DNA of 64,000 nt from Anthopleura xanthogrammica (taxonomy: Eukaryota; Cnidaria; Anthozoa; Actiniaria; Actiniidae). The DNA lies in contig OZ025209.1 of assembly GCA_964019055.1 (NCBI GenBank), forward strand, positions 3,989,571-4,053,570, read 5' to 3'. The number at the start of each line of letters is the position of its first letter. The stretch's first letter is position 1. Positions 10,504-21,838 of the stretch are shown one piece after another. The notes beneath the pieces are model-generated. The model did no database searches and was not told where the DNA came from. It saw only the letters and a program-made list of their open reading frames with translations. Made by a program: the position numbers and the translations under genes.

Positions 10504-13500
10504 ATGACTAAAATTGAGAAGGCAACAGAATTTCTCTTCTTTTTGCTGTTATTTTACGTGGCTGTTGCAGAGAAAAAGGGTGAGTTTTAGATTGAATTTA
10601 TCGAAGAATTTTGTAAAATTTATAATAAAGGCGCGAAAATCGTGCAACTTGTCAGGCGCGCAACATTGTTGCGTTGCAATTTGGAGAGTGAATTTTCCTC
10701 GTATTACCGCCCTGCGCGTTTCTTTGTTGCAGAGAGTAGACAGAAATCAAGAGTTTCTACTGACTTTGACAACGAAGTCGCGCAACAAAATTTTCCTGTT
10801 GCATTAAGACGTCAATTTAAAAAAAATCCGTTGTGCATTATGTTAGCTTATGTTGAACTGCTGCCGAACGTAAAGAAACGTATTCTGTATTTATGCACTG
10901 AAAGGAGATTGTTGTTCTATGGCTAAACTGCAAACTTGCAGTACTTAGAAATGCTGTAGTTATAGAATGAAGACCACACGTATCCTGGCTTTTGAAACTA
11001 GCTTTGACACGTGAAAGTGTATCTAGTAAAAAGCTTGTGAAACATTCTTAATCTGGGAACTGCTAGTCCAAGGAGCATTTTTCCTTTTTTTTTCATATAT
11101 ATTATAAAAAATATATATTTTAATCAATGATCGATTTTTTTCTTGTGTATTTATTGGTTCACTCCACTACTGCTTGGTCAGTTAAGCTGCGTCGGGTTTC
11201 AGTTTTAAAGCTAAAAGTCCGTTGGAGTGCAAAATAGTATTACTTAGGCCACGGGAGAAGAGCTACAAGTATATCAGAGGAAATTTTGTGACTGTATTCA
11301 AATGCGCAAGAGAATATCGGAGACCATACTCGGTTAGGTGCTAATACCTTTGTCAGGAAAAATGAAGCGTCAAATCACGAAAAAACTGATCAGCAGTAAA
11401 TCGATAAAACAGTAGATGTGTCTATATATTTATAGTCTAAATTCCGATTCGATCTGCCGTCGAACGCTTTAGTTATGTTATTTTATCGACTCTTTCTTTA
11501 TCAGTATTTTTATTTCTGTGTTATGAACCGGAATGTTATCAGTAGCGACCAAAAGATACGAAAGGTTGTGCCATATGTTTATAAACTTGAGAACAGAAGT
11601 TTAACAGTTTTGCGGCCCACACAACTCCGTGCAGGCACTTGGGTCTTCAGTAACTTCCGACTTATTTGATGGGTGATAATCTTTCAGTCCGTGAGATGGA
11701 AATGGTTCTTGACCATTTAGAGGTTAGCGGTAAATCCTGTTATGATACGATAATGAACCGGAAATGGTTCTTGACCACATAGAGTTCAGCGGTAAATCTA
11801 ATCCAGACACTGGCCCCTCTCTTCCGCGACGCAGAAAGCCCAAATAAAAAAGAGGAGCGGAAAGGAGGGGCCAGTGTCTGGATTATGAGTCAGAAGTGGT
11901 TCATGACCACTTAGAGGTCAGCGGTAAATCCTGTTATGATAATGAGGCGGAAGTGGTTCATGACCACTTAGAGGTCAGCGGTAAATCCTTTTATGCTATT
12001 GAGGTGGAAGGTTTATGACCACTTAGAGGTCAGCGGTAGATCCTTTTATGCTATTGAGGTGGAAGTGGTTTATGACCACTTAGAGGTCAGCCGTATATCC
12101 TGTTATGATGGATAAAACAGTTGGAGCATGAGACTGCTTGGGATGTGATACAGGGTCAATGATAGTAGAAACGAACCTAACAGAGATATATAGCTAGGCC
12201 TACGTTGCATATCTTCTCAGCGCAAAGCAGCCTTAATTATATCTTCGTCCAAGAAAAAACATATTTCAGGGCCTTTTTAGTTCAATAATGCTTTGCACTG
12301 TTACTGTGCGGACACACTAACCGGAACCATTTTAATAAAACTGACCAATCAGATAACAGGAAACTAGACAGAGATTGAACTGATAACAGCATTAGCCAAT
12401 CAGATTATCACGTTCTCACGCTCTTTTTTTATCGATGTGCTATCTGATTGGCTGGTTAAAAATATTGAACTAAATATCGCAATATGATTGGTTGATGACT
12501 TAAGTTTATCAAAGTGATCCCGGTTGGAGTATCTGCACAGTAATGTGTCTTTTTTGAGAACCTTATTTTAGCTTTGAAAAAAGAAAAATTCAGAAAAATT
12601 CAATAAACGTATTTTTAAACTGGGCTGACACAGGCAACCCAGTTAACAAGTGTGATTGCTAACTTCTCTTTTTATTTGTTCAGAATGTAAAGATGTTTTG
12701 GATTCATGCAAGGAACACTTACGTCTGAGAGAAGGCCTTGGACTGACCAAGACACAAACATGCTCAGAACTTTGGTCAAAAAAGTATTGCAAGAAGACGT
12801 GTGGGTTATGCAGTAAGTCACGTGACACTGTGTCGTCATCAATAATTGTATGCAAATGAACCTGAAATTTCATTTTTTTCCTTTATAGAAAAAGTTGTTT
12901 TATGCGGCAGGTCTCCTTATGGTTGTTGTTGGGACAACGTTACACCTCGAAGCAAGTCGGGGCAATGTCCAGGTCAGAATACACCGCGGACACAAAACTT
13001 TGATTTTGAATTTAAAATAAATTTGAAAGCCAGCTGAGTTGACCTTCAGAACAAACTCAAGGTTAACCAATCAGAATTGAGGATTCGACATCGTATTTTG
13101 ATTAGCATTTTTCATGATTCTGCCAAGAAAACTTATGAAATACCAGTTTTTTCCTTCTTTAAATTGATCGCAAACGCTAGTCGAACCCATGTCGGAATTT
13201 CATTTCAATCAACAAGAGAAGTCTACATTGTAGACTCCAAAAAAGATTGGAAAATGCTAACCAAAATAGTTGACCCATAATACCTTTCAGGGAAGGTGAT
13301 CAACTCAGCTGGAGGTTATTAAGCTTCAGTAGGAGTCTGTGACTTTAACCATTCCTCAAGAGAATGATCACAATGATGGCATGGTTGATACAACAAAGAA
13401 AACTACGCAAAGAAAAACTCTGTTGTCAAATTCGGCGCATTCCAATATGGCTGCCATGTGACGTCACAGCCGCCATATTGTTTTTTTTTTGTTTGATAAA

Positions 13501-14430
13501 AAATTATTTCTTTTTTAGTGTCAACTGATAACATGACCCTGTCTTTCGTTAATTCCTTTCCTCAATGGAAATGTTTCAGCCTCTAGCTAATTAATATTGA
13601 AAGATTTTAATCAAGTGTCCGAATCATGTCTTAAATCTTTCCACTGATAGTAATTTACGCTAAGGCATTTCAGTTTCCGGTTACAGACACACCTGAGAAC
13701 ACTGACTCAGAGAAACAACGACGATGATCCCAATGCAAAATCCACTCAAAAACTGATGGAAGGATGGATGAGTAATTTCTATCAACCCTATATTTTTTGG
13801 TTTTTGGTAAAACCGACACTGTTTGGAAAGAAAATATGATATATACGTATTTTTAAAGTAATGAGTCATTACGATTATCATCTCAAGTTCTTTACATATT
13901 TTAGGTTTTATGAGCACATTTTTTTCGATTCTTATCAATCTTATCCTTAATGGAATTCAAACATCCTTTAATGAATTAAAGTCTGAAGTTGAGAGTTTTG
14001 AGTCGCGCATTCCTCGAAATACTTCAGTTTTAATTTCCGGGTCTATTGGTCCCCTGCTAGAAAAAGCCATGAAAAGATCCTGTAGTCATATAAAAGTCGC
14101 AAGTTTACAGCAGGCAAATTAATATCGAGGCATGGCAATTCATTTCTGATGTTTATTTTAACACAACTGCTTGTTTAATTGTTAGGGTCACGTGACCTGA
14201 TAGTGCAAATCAGTGTCCTATTCTAACAGTCTATTTTTTTCTTTTTTAAAAACACAGTTTGCAAAGACATCTACAAATCGTTTTGTCCTCGCTTCAAGTT
14301 ATTTTGCGACAAATGGTCTGACACAAGAGATGGTCTCGGTGCGCGATACAGGAGATCCTGCCCAGTCACTTGTGATCGATGTACTGAAGGTGAAACCTTC
14401 TTCAAGAGGAAACGATTCCTTCTGCTTTAA
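10504..14430 (+). CDS. Secreted two-ShKT-domain protein with a GCCWD cysteine motif
   Basis: Four coding exons, 10504-10579, 12684-12812, 12889-12972 and 14258-14430, are all phase 1 at their junctions and give 153 aa. Exon 1 is a signal peptide (hydrophobic FLFFLLLFYVAVA after a charged start). Exon 2 is a ShKT domain with six cysteines ending KKYCKKTCGLC. Exon 3 carries CGRSPYGCCWDNVTP and ends QCPG, resembling the CxxSxYGCC motif seen in papilin-like matrix proteins. Exon 4 is a second ShKT domain ending SCPVTCDRC plus a short basic tail. ShKT domains occur both in anemone channel-blocking peptides and in many non-toxic secreted proteins and metalloprotease tails; nothing here shows toxicity. 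A paralogue with the same order lies at 20408-21838 on the other strand. Every domain is its own phase-1 exon, which favours exon shuffling. Confidence 0.75.
11690..12105. repeat. Minisatellite of ~54-60 bp units in ShKT gene intron 1
   Basis: About seven imperfect units run head to tail, each containing GAAGTGGTTCATGACCAC, TTAGAGGTCAGCGG and TAAATCCTGTTATGAT. Inside each unit GTGGTTCATGACCAC is itself a near-perfect palindrome. One unit is interrupted at 11799-11885 by a short inverted-repeat element. Confidence 0.85.
11799..11885. mobile_element. 87-bp inverted-repeat element inserted in the minisatellite
   Basis: It opens TAATCCAGACACTGGCCCCT and closes with the inverse, AGGGGCCAGTGTCTGGATTA. 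The arms pair over about 29 bp with two mismatches, leaving a ~29-bp centre. Neighbouring minisatellite units lack it, so it is an insertion. It is too small to encode anything; a very short MITE or a foldback relic. Confidence 0.7.
12293..12547. mobile_element. Palindromic MITE near ShKT exon 2
   Basis: The left end (CACTGTTACTGTGCGGACAC, then ACTAACCGGAACC) is mirrored at the right by CCCGGTTGGAGTATCTGCACAGTAATGTG. The inside is rich in CCAATCAGAT / ATCTGATTGG inverted pairs. No coding frame. It ends about 137 bp before the exon 2 splice acceptor. Confidence 0.5.
13030..13312. mobile_element. MITE family E (CCAGCTGAGTTGA ends), copy 1
   Basis: It begins CCAGCTGAGTTGA and ends TCAACTCAGCTGG. 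The inside contains ACCAATCAGAATTGAG and AATAGTTGACCCATAAT. A second, inverted copy lies at 29237-29499. The 67-codon open frame inside it is not a gene because it lies wholly in the repeat. Confidence 0.7.
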
Positions 14431-15196
14431 AAAACGTGCTTGTGTCTTATTGGCTGGATAGTAGAAGATATCCTATTGGCGGGAATTTACTCGTGCGGGG
14501 CAGTGAAATGGCTTCCCCAACAACAACCAAACTAATCAAAGAGCGAGAATTGTAACAGTTATTATCCAATCTATCCAATTAGGTAGTAATCCTTAGAAAA
14601 GTAAAATCTGACATTTAACGACAAAAAAAATTGCTAGTAGAATAATATTGAGTTTCATGATCTGAGATTAAATCGCTGTACGAATATATATTGTTAAGTT
14701 TGGCTATTAAGAAATGAGCCCTTTTTCCACGAGAAAATCTAATAAACAAAGTGAGAGAATTTTCTTTTATCAGGGTTAGCCTCGATATTTCGTAAGGAAT
14801 TATTTTGAAAAACCAGTACACCTAGAAGAATTTGTTAATCTTACGATATTTCGGGAAGACAGTACTACTTGCCTTCTTCAGGTAATGAAGAAATTACATT
14901 AGTATTCAATATATATATATATATAATATATATATATGAACTATTGTGAAATGCGGTAATGAAGATATAGAAATAGACTAAATGGTTGACATGAAAAAAA
15001 AGATAAAAAATGAACTAGTTTACTAGTGAACTAATGAACTAGTAATTCATGCATTCCATATTTTTTTTTAAAACAGAAAGATGGAAATTAATTTTTTTTT
15101 AAAACTACCCAAACTGAATTTGGGTGATTGAGCCCCCAAATTTTAATGGGGAGGGAGGGGTAGGGAGAATGAGGGGTTTAAAAGAAGTGATTAAGG
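14431..15196. other. Intergenic gap between the first ShKT gene and MAO
   Basis: I see no gene. The two genes converge here, so both 3' UTRs should lie in this gap. It holds an (AT)n run at 14912-14936 and repeated short words around 15010-15050 (TGAACTAGT). An AATAAA-type signal near 14740 could serve the plus-strand gene. Confidence 0.5.
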
Positions 15197-18100
15197 TCAC
15201 ACGTTGTGGTTAACCCAACACCTGAAAGACAGATATCCTCCTAACGCTAACACTGCTGCACTACCAACCACGAACACTGGCACAGTAGGCAGACAGCGTT
15301 CACCCAAGGTCACGCGATGTGGCGTGACTACGTCCTTTACGTCACGCACGTCTTGTTCAGCAATCTTTCCAAATTTGGAAAGAATCTCTCTTGCAGCTCG
15401 TTCGCCTGCTTGAACAGCACCATCCATGTAACCTACAATGATTGGAGTAAGCCACATGAATCTAAGTCTAGCAGAAAAAGTTTACTTAAGCTTGGGCTTC
15501 CTGTGGTGTTTTACTGGATTTCCTCCACAGGAAGCCCATTTATCGTAATTTTCTTAGAAGCAAATTTTACTGTTCATTTTCTTAAAAGAAGATAATTATT
15601 GATATTATAAACTATCTACAAACCTGCTGATATTGTGGCTGTTTCAGTGCCAGCAAAATGGATTCTCCCTATTGGACATCGTAATGCTTTACCATATTTG
15701 GTCATCACCCCACACGGCATAATACCAACATAGCAACCACCCGAGTATTCATCACCGAGCCAGTCCTTGTCGAGATAATGGACTGGATTAAGAGCCTCTT
15801 TACAGCCAAAGACATTGGCATACTGTTCACAGATGGCCTGTTTTCTTTCTTCTTGTGTCTTGTTGCAAAAGTAGCGAGCTTGATCTCCGGTGATAATGCT
15901 AAAAGACCCCACCCCACCCCCAAAAGAAGAAAAGTTGGTACGAGGAAAAAATGTGGAAGATATTCATTCGGGGTGTCAAAATTTAGACCTAAGTGAATAT
16001 TCAGCTCAACATTATGCGCAAATTATTGTTCAGGCAATCAGAATGCCAAACGATGTGACAGCCAATAATTGCGCTCGAAATCTTTGTTCAGCCAATAAGA
16101 ATGCAAACCATGTAGCCAATTAGAATTTAGAACCTCTAAACAGAGCTTTTCAGTGATGTCAATCGAATGGAAAAACGACTTCAGGATTCCAAACGAAATG
16201 TAATTCTATAAAAATTTTGCTTCCTTTTTTTTTCATGACGGGATTTTTTGTCCACATTAATTTTTATAGGTGGAGGTTATATCACTAAGAACATTTTTCA
16301 CTATGTTCAATAAGCGGTTTTTGTGAGTGGTTAAATACGGCACAACTGAAAAGCTCTATAGTGTAGTACTATAGCTATCAGAAAAGGTTGGTGAAAATGT
16401 TGTTGCATGTTGCTTACCAAGCTGGGATGTATTACATTTATGTGTAAATAATGTCAGCACAAAAGAAAATATGCTGGAAAAACCTGAAGACAAAGTTTAG
16501 GAAAATTCCATATTGTTGTGACCTCTCGCTGCTTGTATTCACATCACCCATACTGCATTTCGGGCTTGGTATGCAACATGCAACAAAACCTTCACCAACC
16601 TTTTTTAAAATAGCTGTATATCTTACCCCATTATAACTGGAAGATTGGATCCTGGTTTAGTGTCGTCCATACTTGTATGAATGGGCCCAAAGTCGGACAA
16701 AATCGAACCATTCAAGCCTTTTGATCTCCAGAATGCTGTTTCATAAAATGCAAATGTCTTGATAGATGATCCCATAGGAAATCGTTGGATGAGTTGATTC
16801 TTCAAAGCAGGGAGTGGTGGCTCAAAGGAGATCTTGCTGAGGAGGGCCTGGGGAACAGCGCTGATGACGTACTTTGATTGATAGCTGTTTCTATTTTTAC
16901 ACGTTACTATCACGTGATCATTTTCTTGTTTAACTTGCTGAACCGGATTGTTTAGAATAACCTATCGAGAAAAGGATGAAAAGATGTTACTGTACATTTA
17001 ATGCTCACAATAAAATCGTAAGATTGTTTTCATACTTAAGATCATGTGTCATTAATTTCTTTGAGAAATTTACAGCTCTTTCAAAAAGTTCAAGAAAGGT
17101 AACTTGTTGCTTGTTGCAAATCAAGCCCGAAATGCTCAATGGGTGATAAGAATTCTAGCAGCAAAAGATTCCCACATGTTTTCTTTTATGTTGACAGTAT
17201 TGACATATGAATACATTTCAAGCTTGGTAAGCATGGCAACATGCAACAAGCAACAAAAAATTTTCACCATTTTTTTTTTGAAGCAGCTGTATATACTTGT
17301 ATATACTCGTATATACTTGATTGTCAATGTTTTGCCAAATTATTATATTTTGTCTTCTCAAACAGTACTTGTCGTTGTCACTATCGTAAACACTGAAAAG
17401 AACATCACTCAAGGACTGAAATACACGACACACTTGCTCTGAAATAGGAAAATAACAATTAGGTTTACATTATCTCAAATTTTAGCCCGAATTAGTCACC
17501 AGACGATCGTTTTGTTTTCTTTAGGCAAGATATTGCTACTACTTCCGACACATTTTTCCAAGAAATTGCGTGATTTCTCCGAATAATTTCAAGTGTCTTC
17601 CACTTAATATGTCAGATTTATTGAATCTGATTGGCTGGTTTGCCATGGTGGCCAACTGACTTTGAACTAACGAAACAAAAGAAAAAAACGTGGCTTCTCT
17701 TGATCTGAACGTCCAGGATTTTGGCTTCAGAAAACCATTAATTAAAATGAACAACAATTCCAATACGCTTATTTAAACTTGGAAATCAAAGTCATTTGGC
17801 ATCACACGTTGACAGGGGAGAATTATAGTAGTAGAGTTGACTAGTTATCTTTCTTGATTCCTGGGTTTTTCTCCGGGTTCATTTCCGGTTTTCCTCCCTC
17901 CTCAAAACCTAACAAGCTAAATTCCAATTCGGTCTGTGAGTTAGCCATGCCCTGCATGTATGTCTTAGATCAGCCCAGAGCCTGTTCCAAGGTATCGATA
18001 AAATTCTTCCATCCTTTTTTATTTCCCCTTTTTCTTGAGGATACTATATCTTTTGACCCATTTACCTTATCATCAAGTCTTTCCTTCAGTTTGTTGCTAA

Positions 18101-18749
18101 TCTGTTGAGCTCCCCCTATGAACTGTTTTTCATCTTCAGCGTCATCAGCACTAGAATGTTTCAGTACCCCTTCACCAGCCTTACGGTTCCACAGATAATT
18201 CAAGAGAGAAATCTCCCAAAGTTCTACTGCCAGGGCATGATGTGTATTCTGTACCATGCGCTTCTTACAGTAGCTTGTCCAGCAAACCTTGTTAAAAAAC
18301 TCTTCGGCTGTTATGTGATCCCATTCTATCGCCCGACTGGCTTCCCAAGGTTGGTCTACAGGGACAGTATCACACATTTTATCGAGGGCATACGCCACAT
18401 TCCAATAATCTAGGATTGCGAGGGGATTCCACGTTGAGAAAGAACCATCGTGTTGTCGAGCTTTGGCAAATAGATGATCAGTAGTTTTGCCTTTACATTC
18501 CACTGGATACGTCTTTACTCCTAGTTCTTCGGCAATTCTAAGAATACGATGTTTGTCTGCCCCGACATATGATCCACCCAAGTCTATATACTTGAATAAT
18601 GGATCTTCTAAGGTCTCTGTTCTACCGCCAACACGATCACGAGCTTCAAGAACAAGAACGTCGAATCCATACTCCGTCAAAAGCTTTGCAGCGCAAAGAC
18701 CACTGATCCCACCGCCAATAACAACAACATCTACAACTGACTGAACCAT
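15197..18749 (-). CDS. mao: Flavin-containing monoamine oxidase
   Basis: Four coding exons on the minus strand, 18749-18066, 16961-16627, 15898-15624 and 15432-15197, join in phase to 509 aa; human MAO-A and MAO-B are 527 and 520. The N-terminus has the FAD-binding Rossmann motif VVVIGGGISGLCAA and then EARDRVGGRTET. Exon 3 contains DEYSGGCYVG; its cysteine, about residue 395, matches the MAO cysteine that binds FAD covalently, with the aromatic-cage tyrosines at about 396 and 433 (AGYMDGAVQAGERAAREIL). The last ~35 residues include a hydrophobic segment (VPVFVVGSAAVLALGGYLSF) and a charged end, as in the outer-mitochondrial-membrane anchor of MAO. It should oxidatively deaminate amines; the exact substrate cannot be read. 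The residues between the TETAT motif and the second cage tyrosine (ISA in place of vertebrate HWS) differ. Introns 1 and 2 carry palindromic repeats. Confidence 0.92.
16378..16618. mobile_element. Palindromic MITE in MAO intron, GCAACATGC family, copy 1
   Basis: The left arm reads AAGGTTGGTGAAAATGTTGT then GCATGTTGC and TACCAAGCT. The right arm is its inverse (GCTTGGTATGCAACATGCAA, then CCTTCACCAACCTTTT). A related copy lies in the next intron at about 17050-17300. No coding frame. Confidence 0.6.
17050..17300. mobile_element. Palindromic MITE in MAO intron, GCAACATGC family, copy 2
   Basis: The left arm (TACAGCTCTTTCAAAAAG, TTGTTGCTTGTTGCAAAT) is mirrored by AACATGCAACAAGCAACAAA and TTTGAAGCAGCTGTATAT. 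It shares the GGGCTTG / CAAGCCC border words and the GCAACA core with the copy at 16378-16618. Confidence 0.5.
17855..17960 (-). mobile_element. Partial copy of the SINE-like core repeat
   Basis: Words TTTTTCTCCGGGTTC, TTTTCCTCCCTCC, AAAACCTAACAAGCTAAATT and TGTGAGTTAGCCATGCCC occur in the same order in the tRNA-headed element at 62975-63195 and, reversed, at 19985-20160. There is no head here, so it is a truncated core. It lies in MAO intron 1, about 100 bp from exon 1. Confidence 0.5.
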
Positions 18750-19165
18750 GGTGTAAAGTTATCAGACTGTAATCAAGCCACGGCACATAATTTTTTACCT
18801 TTGTTGTTCAAGGAGGCAAAGGCTGAAGTAAAGCGGGTAATAGAGAATAAGAAGTCACGCAAGGGTCATTAGTCGGGTACGTTAGTCGTGCTAAAACTGT
18901 TCACCAGTAGGAGTCGTTAAAATCTACGCTTGGGTTACCTGTGGGAAAACTAGGGATGGATGAAAACACTTCATGAATCTTCTACATAATTTTTTTCCCT
19001 CTCGTAGTTTTAATACGATGCTGAAAGGCATTCCATAAAAATCAATTCGGATGATGTGTATGCATGCCACGAAAAATTGTTTGAACGGTACCATTTCGAA
19101 CTTTAGCCGTGAAAACAAGGGGTTTTTCACACGAGTGAAAAACGCACTACGCATGCTCGGAAATT

Positions 19166-19319
19166 ATAGAGGCTTTGCTACGCCACGTGACGGCAGCCAT
19201 GACAGGAAGCACAATTGAATCTGGTCTAATCTGGTTTACATGAGCAAGAATTCAGAAAAAGAATCTAGTTGTTGTGCCTCCTGTCGTGGCTGCCATCACG
19301 TGATGGTGCAAAACCTCAA
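19166..19319. mobile_element. MITE family D (AGAGGTTTTGCACCATCACG ends), copy 1
   Basis: Left end ATAGAGGCTTTGC..CACGTGAC and right end ATCACGTGATGGTGCAAAAC..CTCAAT are inverses. Inner arms GACAGGAAGCACAATTGAAT and TTGTTGTGCCTCCTGTCGTG also pair. Sister copies are at 32373-32537 and 56150-56272. Confidence 0.7.
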
Positions 19320-19984
19320 TTGGATGAAAAAAATTCCGAGAACTGTTTAAAATTAAACGCGTCAAATTTGGCATTCAGGCAAATTTTTAAAGTAAAATTC
19401 TTTCCAAATTGGACAGGCAGGTAGTCCTATTGCAGTGAACTTTCATTCATATTGCGCGGATACTGATTTTTATACCTTTTTTGTGAAATTATCACAATTT
19501 TGACTAAAAAGTTTCGACAAAGCCCAATTCACTAAATCAGAAATGTAACTATATGTGAGCCACCTTAAAGCAAGCATCTTTTATAAACTACTGGGCAAGC
19601 CATTCTAAGGCAGTATTACGAAAACCTGATTGAAAGACAGACAAACAGACAAAGATATTTAAGAAAAGCATCTTCCACAAGTCACTGGGCAAGCCATTCT
19701 AAGGAAGCCCCCGCTTAAAGTATCTGGTCTACTGCAGTAGTACGAAAACTCTCGACACGTATGCCGAAACTTGTCTCTACGTTCTGAAAAAGAAAAAAAA
19801 AACATCAGCTATCTTGGTGGTTATCATATTTTTAGCTTCAATTACTAAAATAAATAACTTGTTTTGTAACTACTACGTCTAAAAATGCTACTTATCCACA
19901 GCTACACATGCAGACATTTTTTATGCTTTCGTAAAACAAAAGCAAAGTGCATGAAAACCTTCAATTTTTTATCTGATCTAAGTC

Positions 19985-20160
19985 AGGGCATGGCTGACTC
20001 ACAGAACGAATTGTAATTTAGCAGCTAGGTTTTGCGTAGAGAGAGAAAAAAAAAAGGTTTTGCGTAGAGAAGGAAATCGAAGAACCCAGAGAAAAACCCT
20101 CGAAGCACCGGGTGAGAACCAACAAGCAACTCTACTCACATATAAAGGCGAGTCAGGGAT
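19985..20160 (+). mobile_element. SINE-like core repeat copy
   Basis: It contains GGGCATGGCTGACTCACAGA, TTTAGCAGCTAGGTTTTGCG, AACCCAGAGAAAAACCCTCG and AGAACCAACAAGCAACTCTA, shared in order with the elements at 28250-28400 and 62975-63195. A GGTTTTGCGTAGAGA block is duplicated within it (20027 and 20057). Confidence 0.55.
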
Positions 20161-20407
20161 CACAGAATTTACTTAAAGAAAAGATTTGCTGTCAGTTTGG
20201 TCTTCCTTGTTTCCACCAACATGGCGGCCAAGTCAGTCTTTTGATTTTTTTCATCATGGGAAGGAATGCGCATGCGCCAACATTTTTTTTACGAACACTT
20301 TTATTTTTAACGAAACATTGCAGACACTGTTTATCAACAATGCACTTGAGTGTACTGATACCCAAGCGCATAAACCCAAAACTCTTATAGGACTATATTA
20401 TGTCTGG

Positions 20408-21838
20408 TCAGTCAGTATTTGGTTGAGTCTCGTACTTTTTATCATAAACAGTATCGTGAGAACTCTTACTAGGGCATGTATATCCAAAGCGATCATCTCT
20501 GGGTGTCAATCCGTCCCAACAGCACCCCCACTGAGAAAAGCGACAGTGAATGGGATACATCTGACCTAAAACAGGCAGGATAACAAAAACAAAAGAAAAA
20601 AATAATCAGAATAATTATCTTAGTTATCAGTGGAATTGAGATCACTTGCGTAAAAATCTTATGAGTTGAGTTTCTGATCGAACTGAAAATTTGCCTAAGG
20701 AGTCCGGTTGTTAAACCGACGAAAGGCTTCGTTGCATCTATCGCTTTTCCATTACAAATGGCACTGAGAGCTCTAATTCCTTTTCAAAAGCAATATGTAG
20801 ATCATTGTTTCTAACGTCTGAGCTCGGTTTTCAATAGCGAAGCACAAACACGACACAAGCGAAAGCAAGCATGACATTTCTTGTGTCGGGATTTCTTCCT
20901 GAAGGCGAATATTTGGAGTGAATTGCGATTGAAACCCAAGCTTTGGTGCAAACTTGAAATACTTACATTTACAATAACGCTTACAAGAAACGCGCGCACT
21001 AAAAGAAATGCTTAGTGAGCTGTACAAAAGTTATAAGAATATTCAGTTTTTACTCACGGCAAAATCCACAGGTTTTAAGGCATTTGGTCGTCACTAGTCT
21101 TCTAAGGGATGGGTTGGTTGTCCTGCATACAAGGGGTCCAAGATAAACCTTTAGCCTCTTGCAGTAATGAGGCAAAACGTCTGAACAACCTAGAGATGAA
21201 AAGACGAAGAATGCGGGCACTTTGAAGATGGTTCTAGTTTACTTACGATTATCTCCAGTTAGTTTCCGTGCAGTTTAATTTCTTAGCTCTCTTCAATTCA
21301 CTCAATTGCTACCAGAAATATCTAAAAATTTCTGGAAAGACGAATTATGGAACACTGAAGGCTCATTTTTGCTGTGATTTGAGGTGCGAATTTTGCGGCG
21401 ATTTTGGTCATAGTAATAATGGTAAAGGAATAACTTGTAAGGTTTTATTCCGGACACCAAGATTACCTGGACAAATGTCGCTTTACAAGAATAAGACAAA
21501 TTTATTATGTTTTCAAAAATCACCAAAAAATCGTCAGTGTAAACGAGCCTTGAGGCGCCTGAAACATTCTCATTTAACGTTGTCTGAGAAGTGAAATTAA
21601 TAGTTCTTTTAATGTATGGAAAATGTATATTGAATTATAGGTCCTATATCATATCCTCTCCACTATTCATCTTTTAGGAAATAACCATAGTTTTAAGCTC
21701 ATAATAATCAGAGCACAATAAAAAGAGTTGAAGTTTCTTACCTCGTTCTGTTTTTGCAGTTCGGAATCCACAGAAGAAAACATGACAAAAAAGCGACCAG
21801 AAAATAAGCTGTTTTTTAAAACTAGCTGTCATTTTCAT
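20408..21838 (-). CDS. Secreted ShKT-domain protein with a GCCWD motif (paralogue)
   Basis: Three coding exons on the minus strand, 21838-21742, 21189-21058 and 20565-20408, are all phase 1 at their junctions and give 128 aa. Exon 1 encodes a signal peptide (hydrophobic LIFWSLFCHVFFCGF). Exon 2 is a ShKT domain starting GCSDVLPHYCK and ending TKCLKTCGFC, with six cysteines. Exon 3 holds CRFSQWGCCWDGLTPRDD and YTCP, the same motif type and position as exon 3 of the plus-strand gene at 10504. It then ends after about 20 more residues rather than going on to a second ShKT domain. A GT at the matching place (cct a|gtaagag) means a further exon is possible, but I found no ShKT-like exon between 19000 and 20400. 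The function is unknown; extracellular matrix, defence or venom-type roles are all possible for such proteins in anthozoans. Confidence 0.68.

Larger units (their letters stand above)
18750..20407. other. 1.7-kb gap upstream of MAO and downstream of the second ShKT gene
   Basis: No gene supported. It holds the MAO promoter side, a MITE (19166-19319), and a direct repeat of about 90-100 bp (about 19565-19610 and 19665-19705, sharing CTGGGCAAGCCATTCTAAGG). A SINE-like core copy (about 19985-20160) lies before the last exon of the minus-strand ShKT gene. Confidence 0.5.

Noticed and set aside
13077..13280. A 67-codon frame between ShKT exons 3 and 4.
   Set aside because: It lies within MITE family E, whose second copy (29237-29499) has no such frame preserved.
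10504..14430. Calling this gene an anemone potassium-channel toxin.
   Set aside because: ShKT domains are common in non-toxic secreted proteins; two domains plus a GCC module do not match a single-domain mature toxin, and no functional residue supports the call.
17218..17433. A minus-strand frame in MAO intron 1 (CRVFQSLSDVLFSVYDS) considered as an extra MAO exon.
   Set aside because: Exon 1 joins exon 2 directly in phase and aligns with human MAO without a gap, so no residues are missing.
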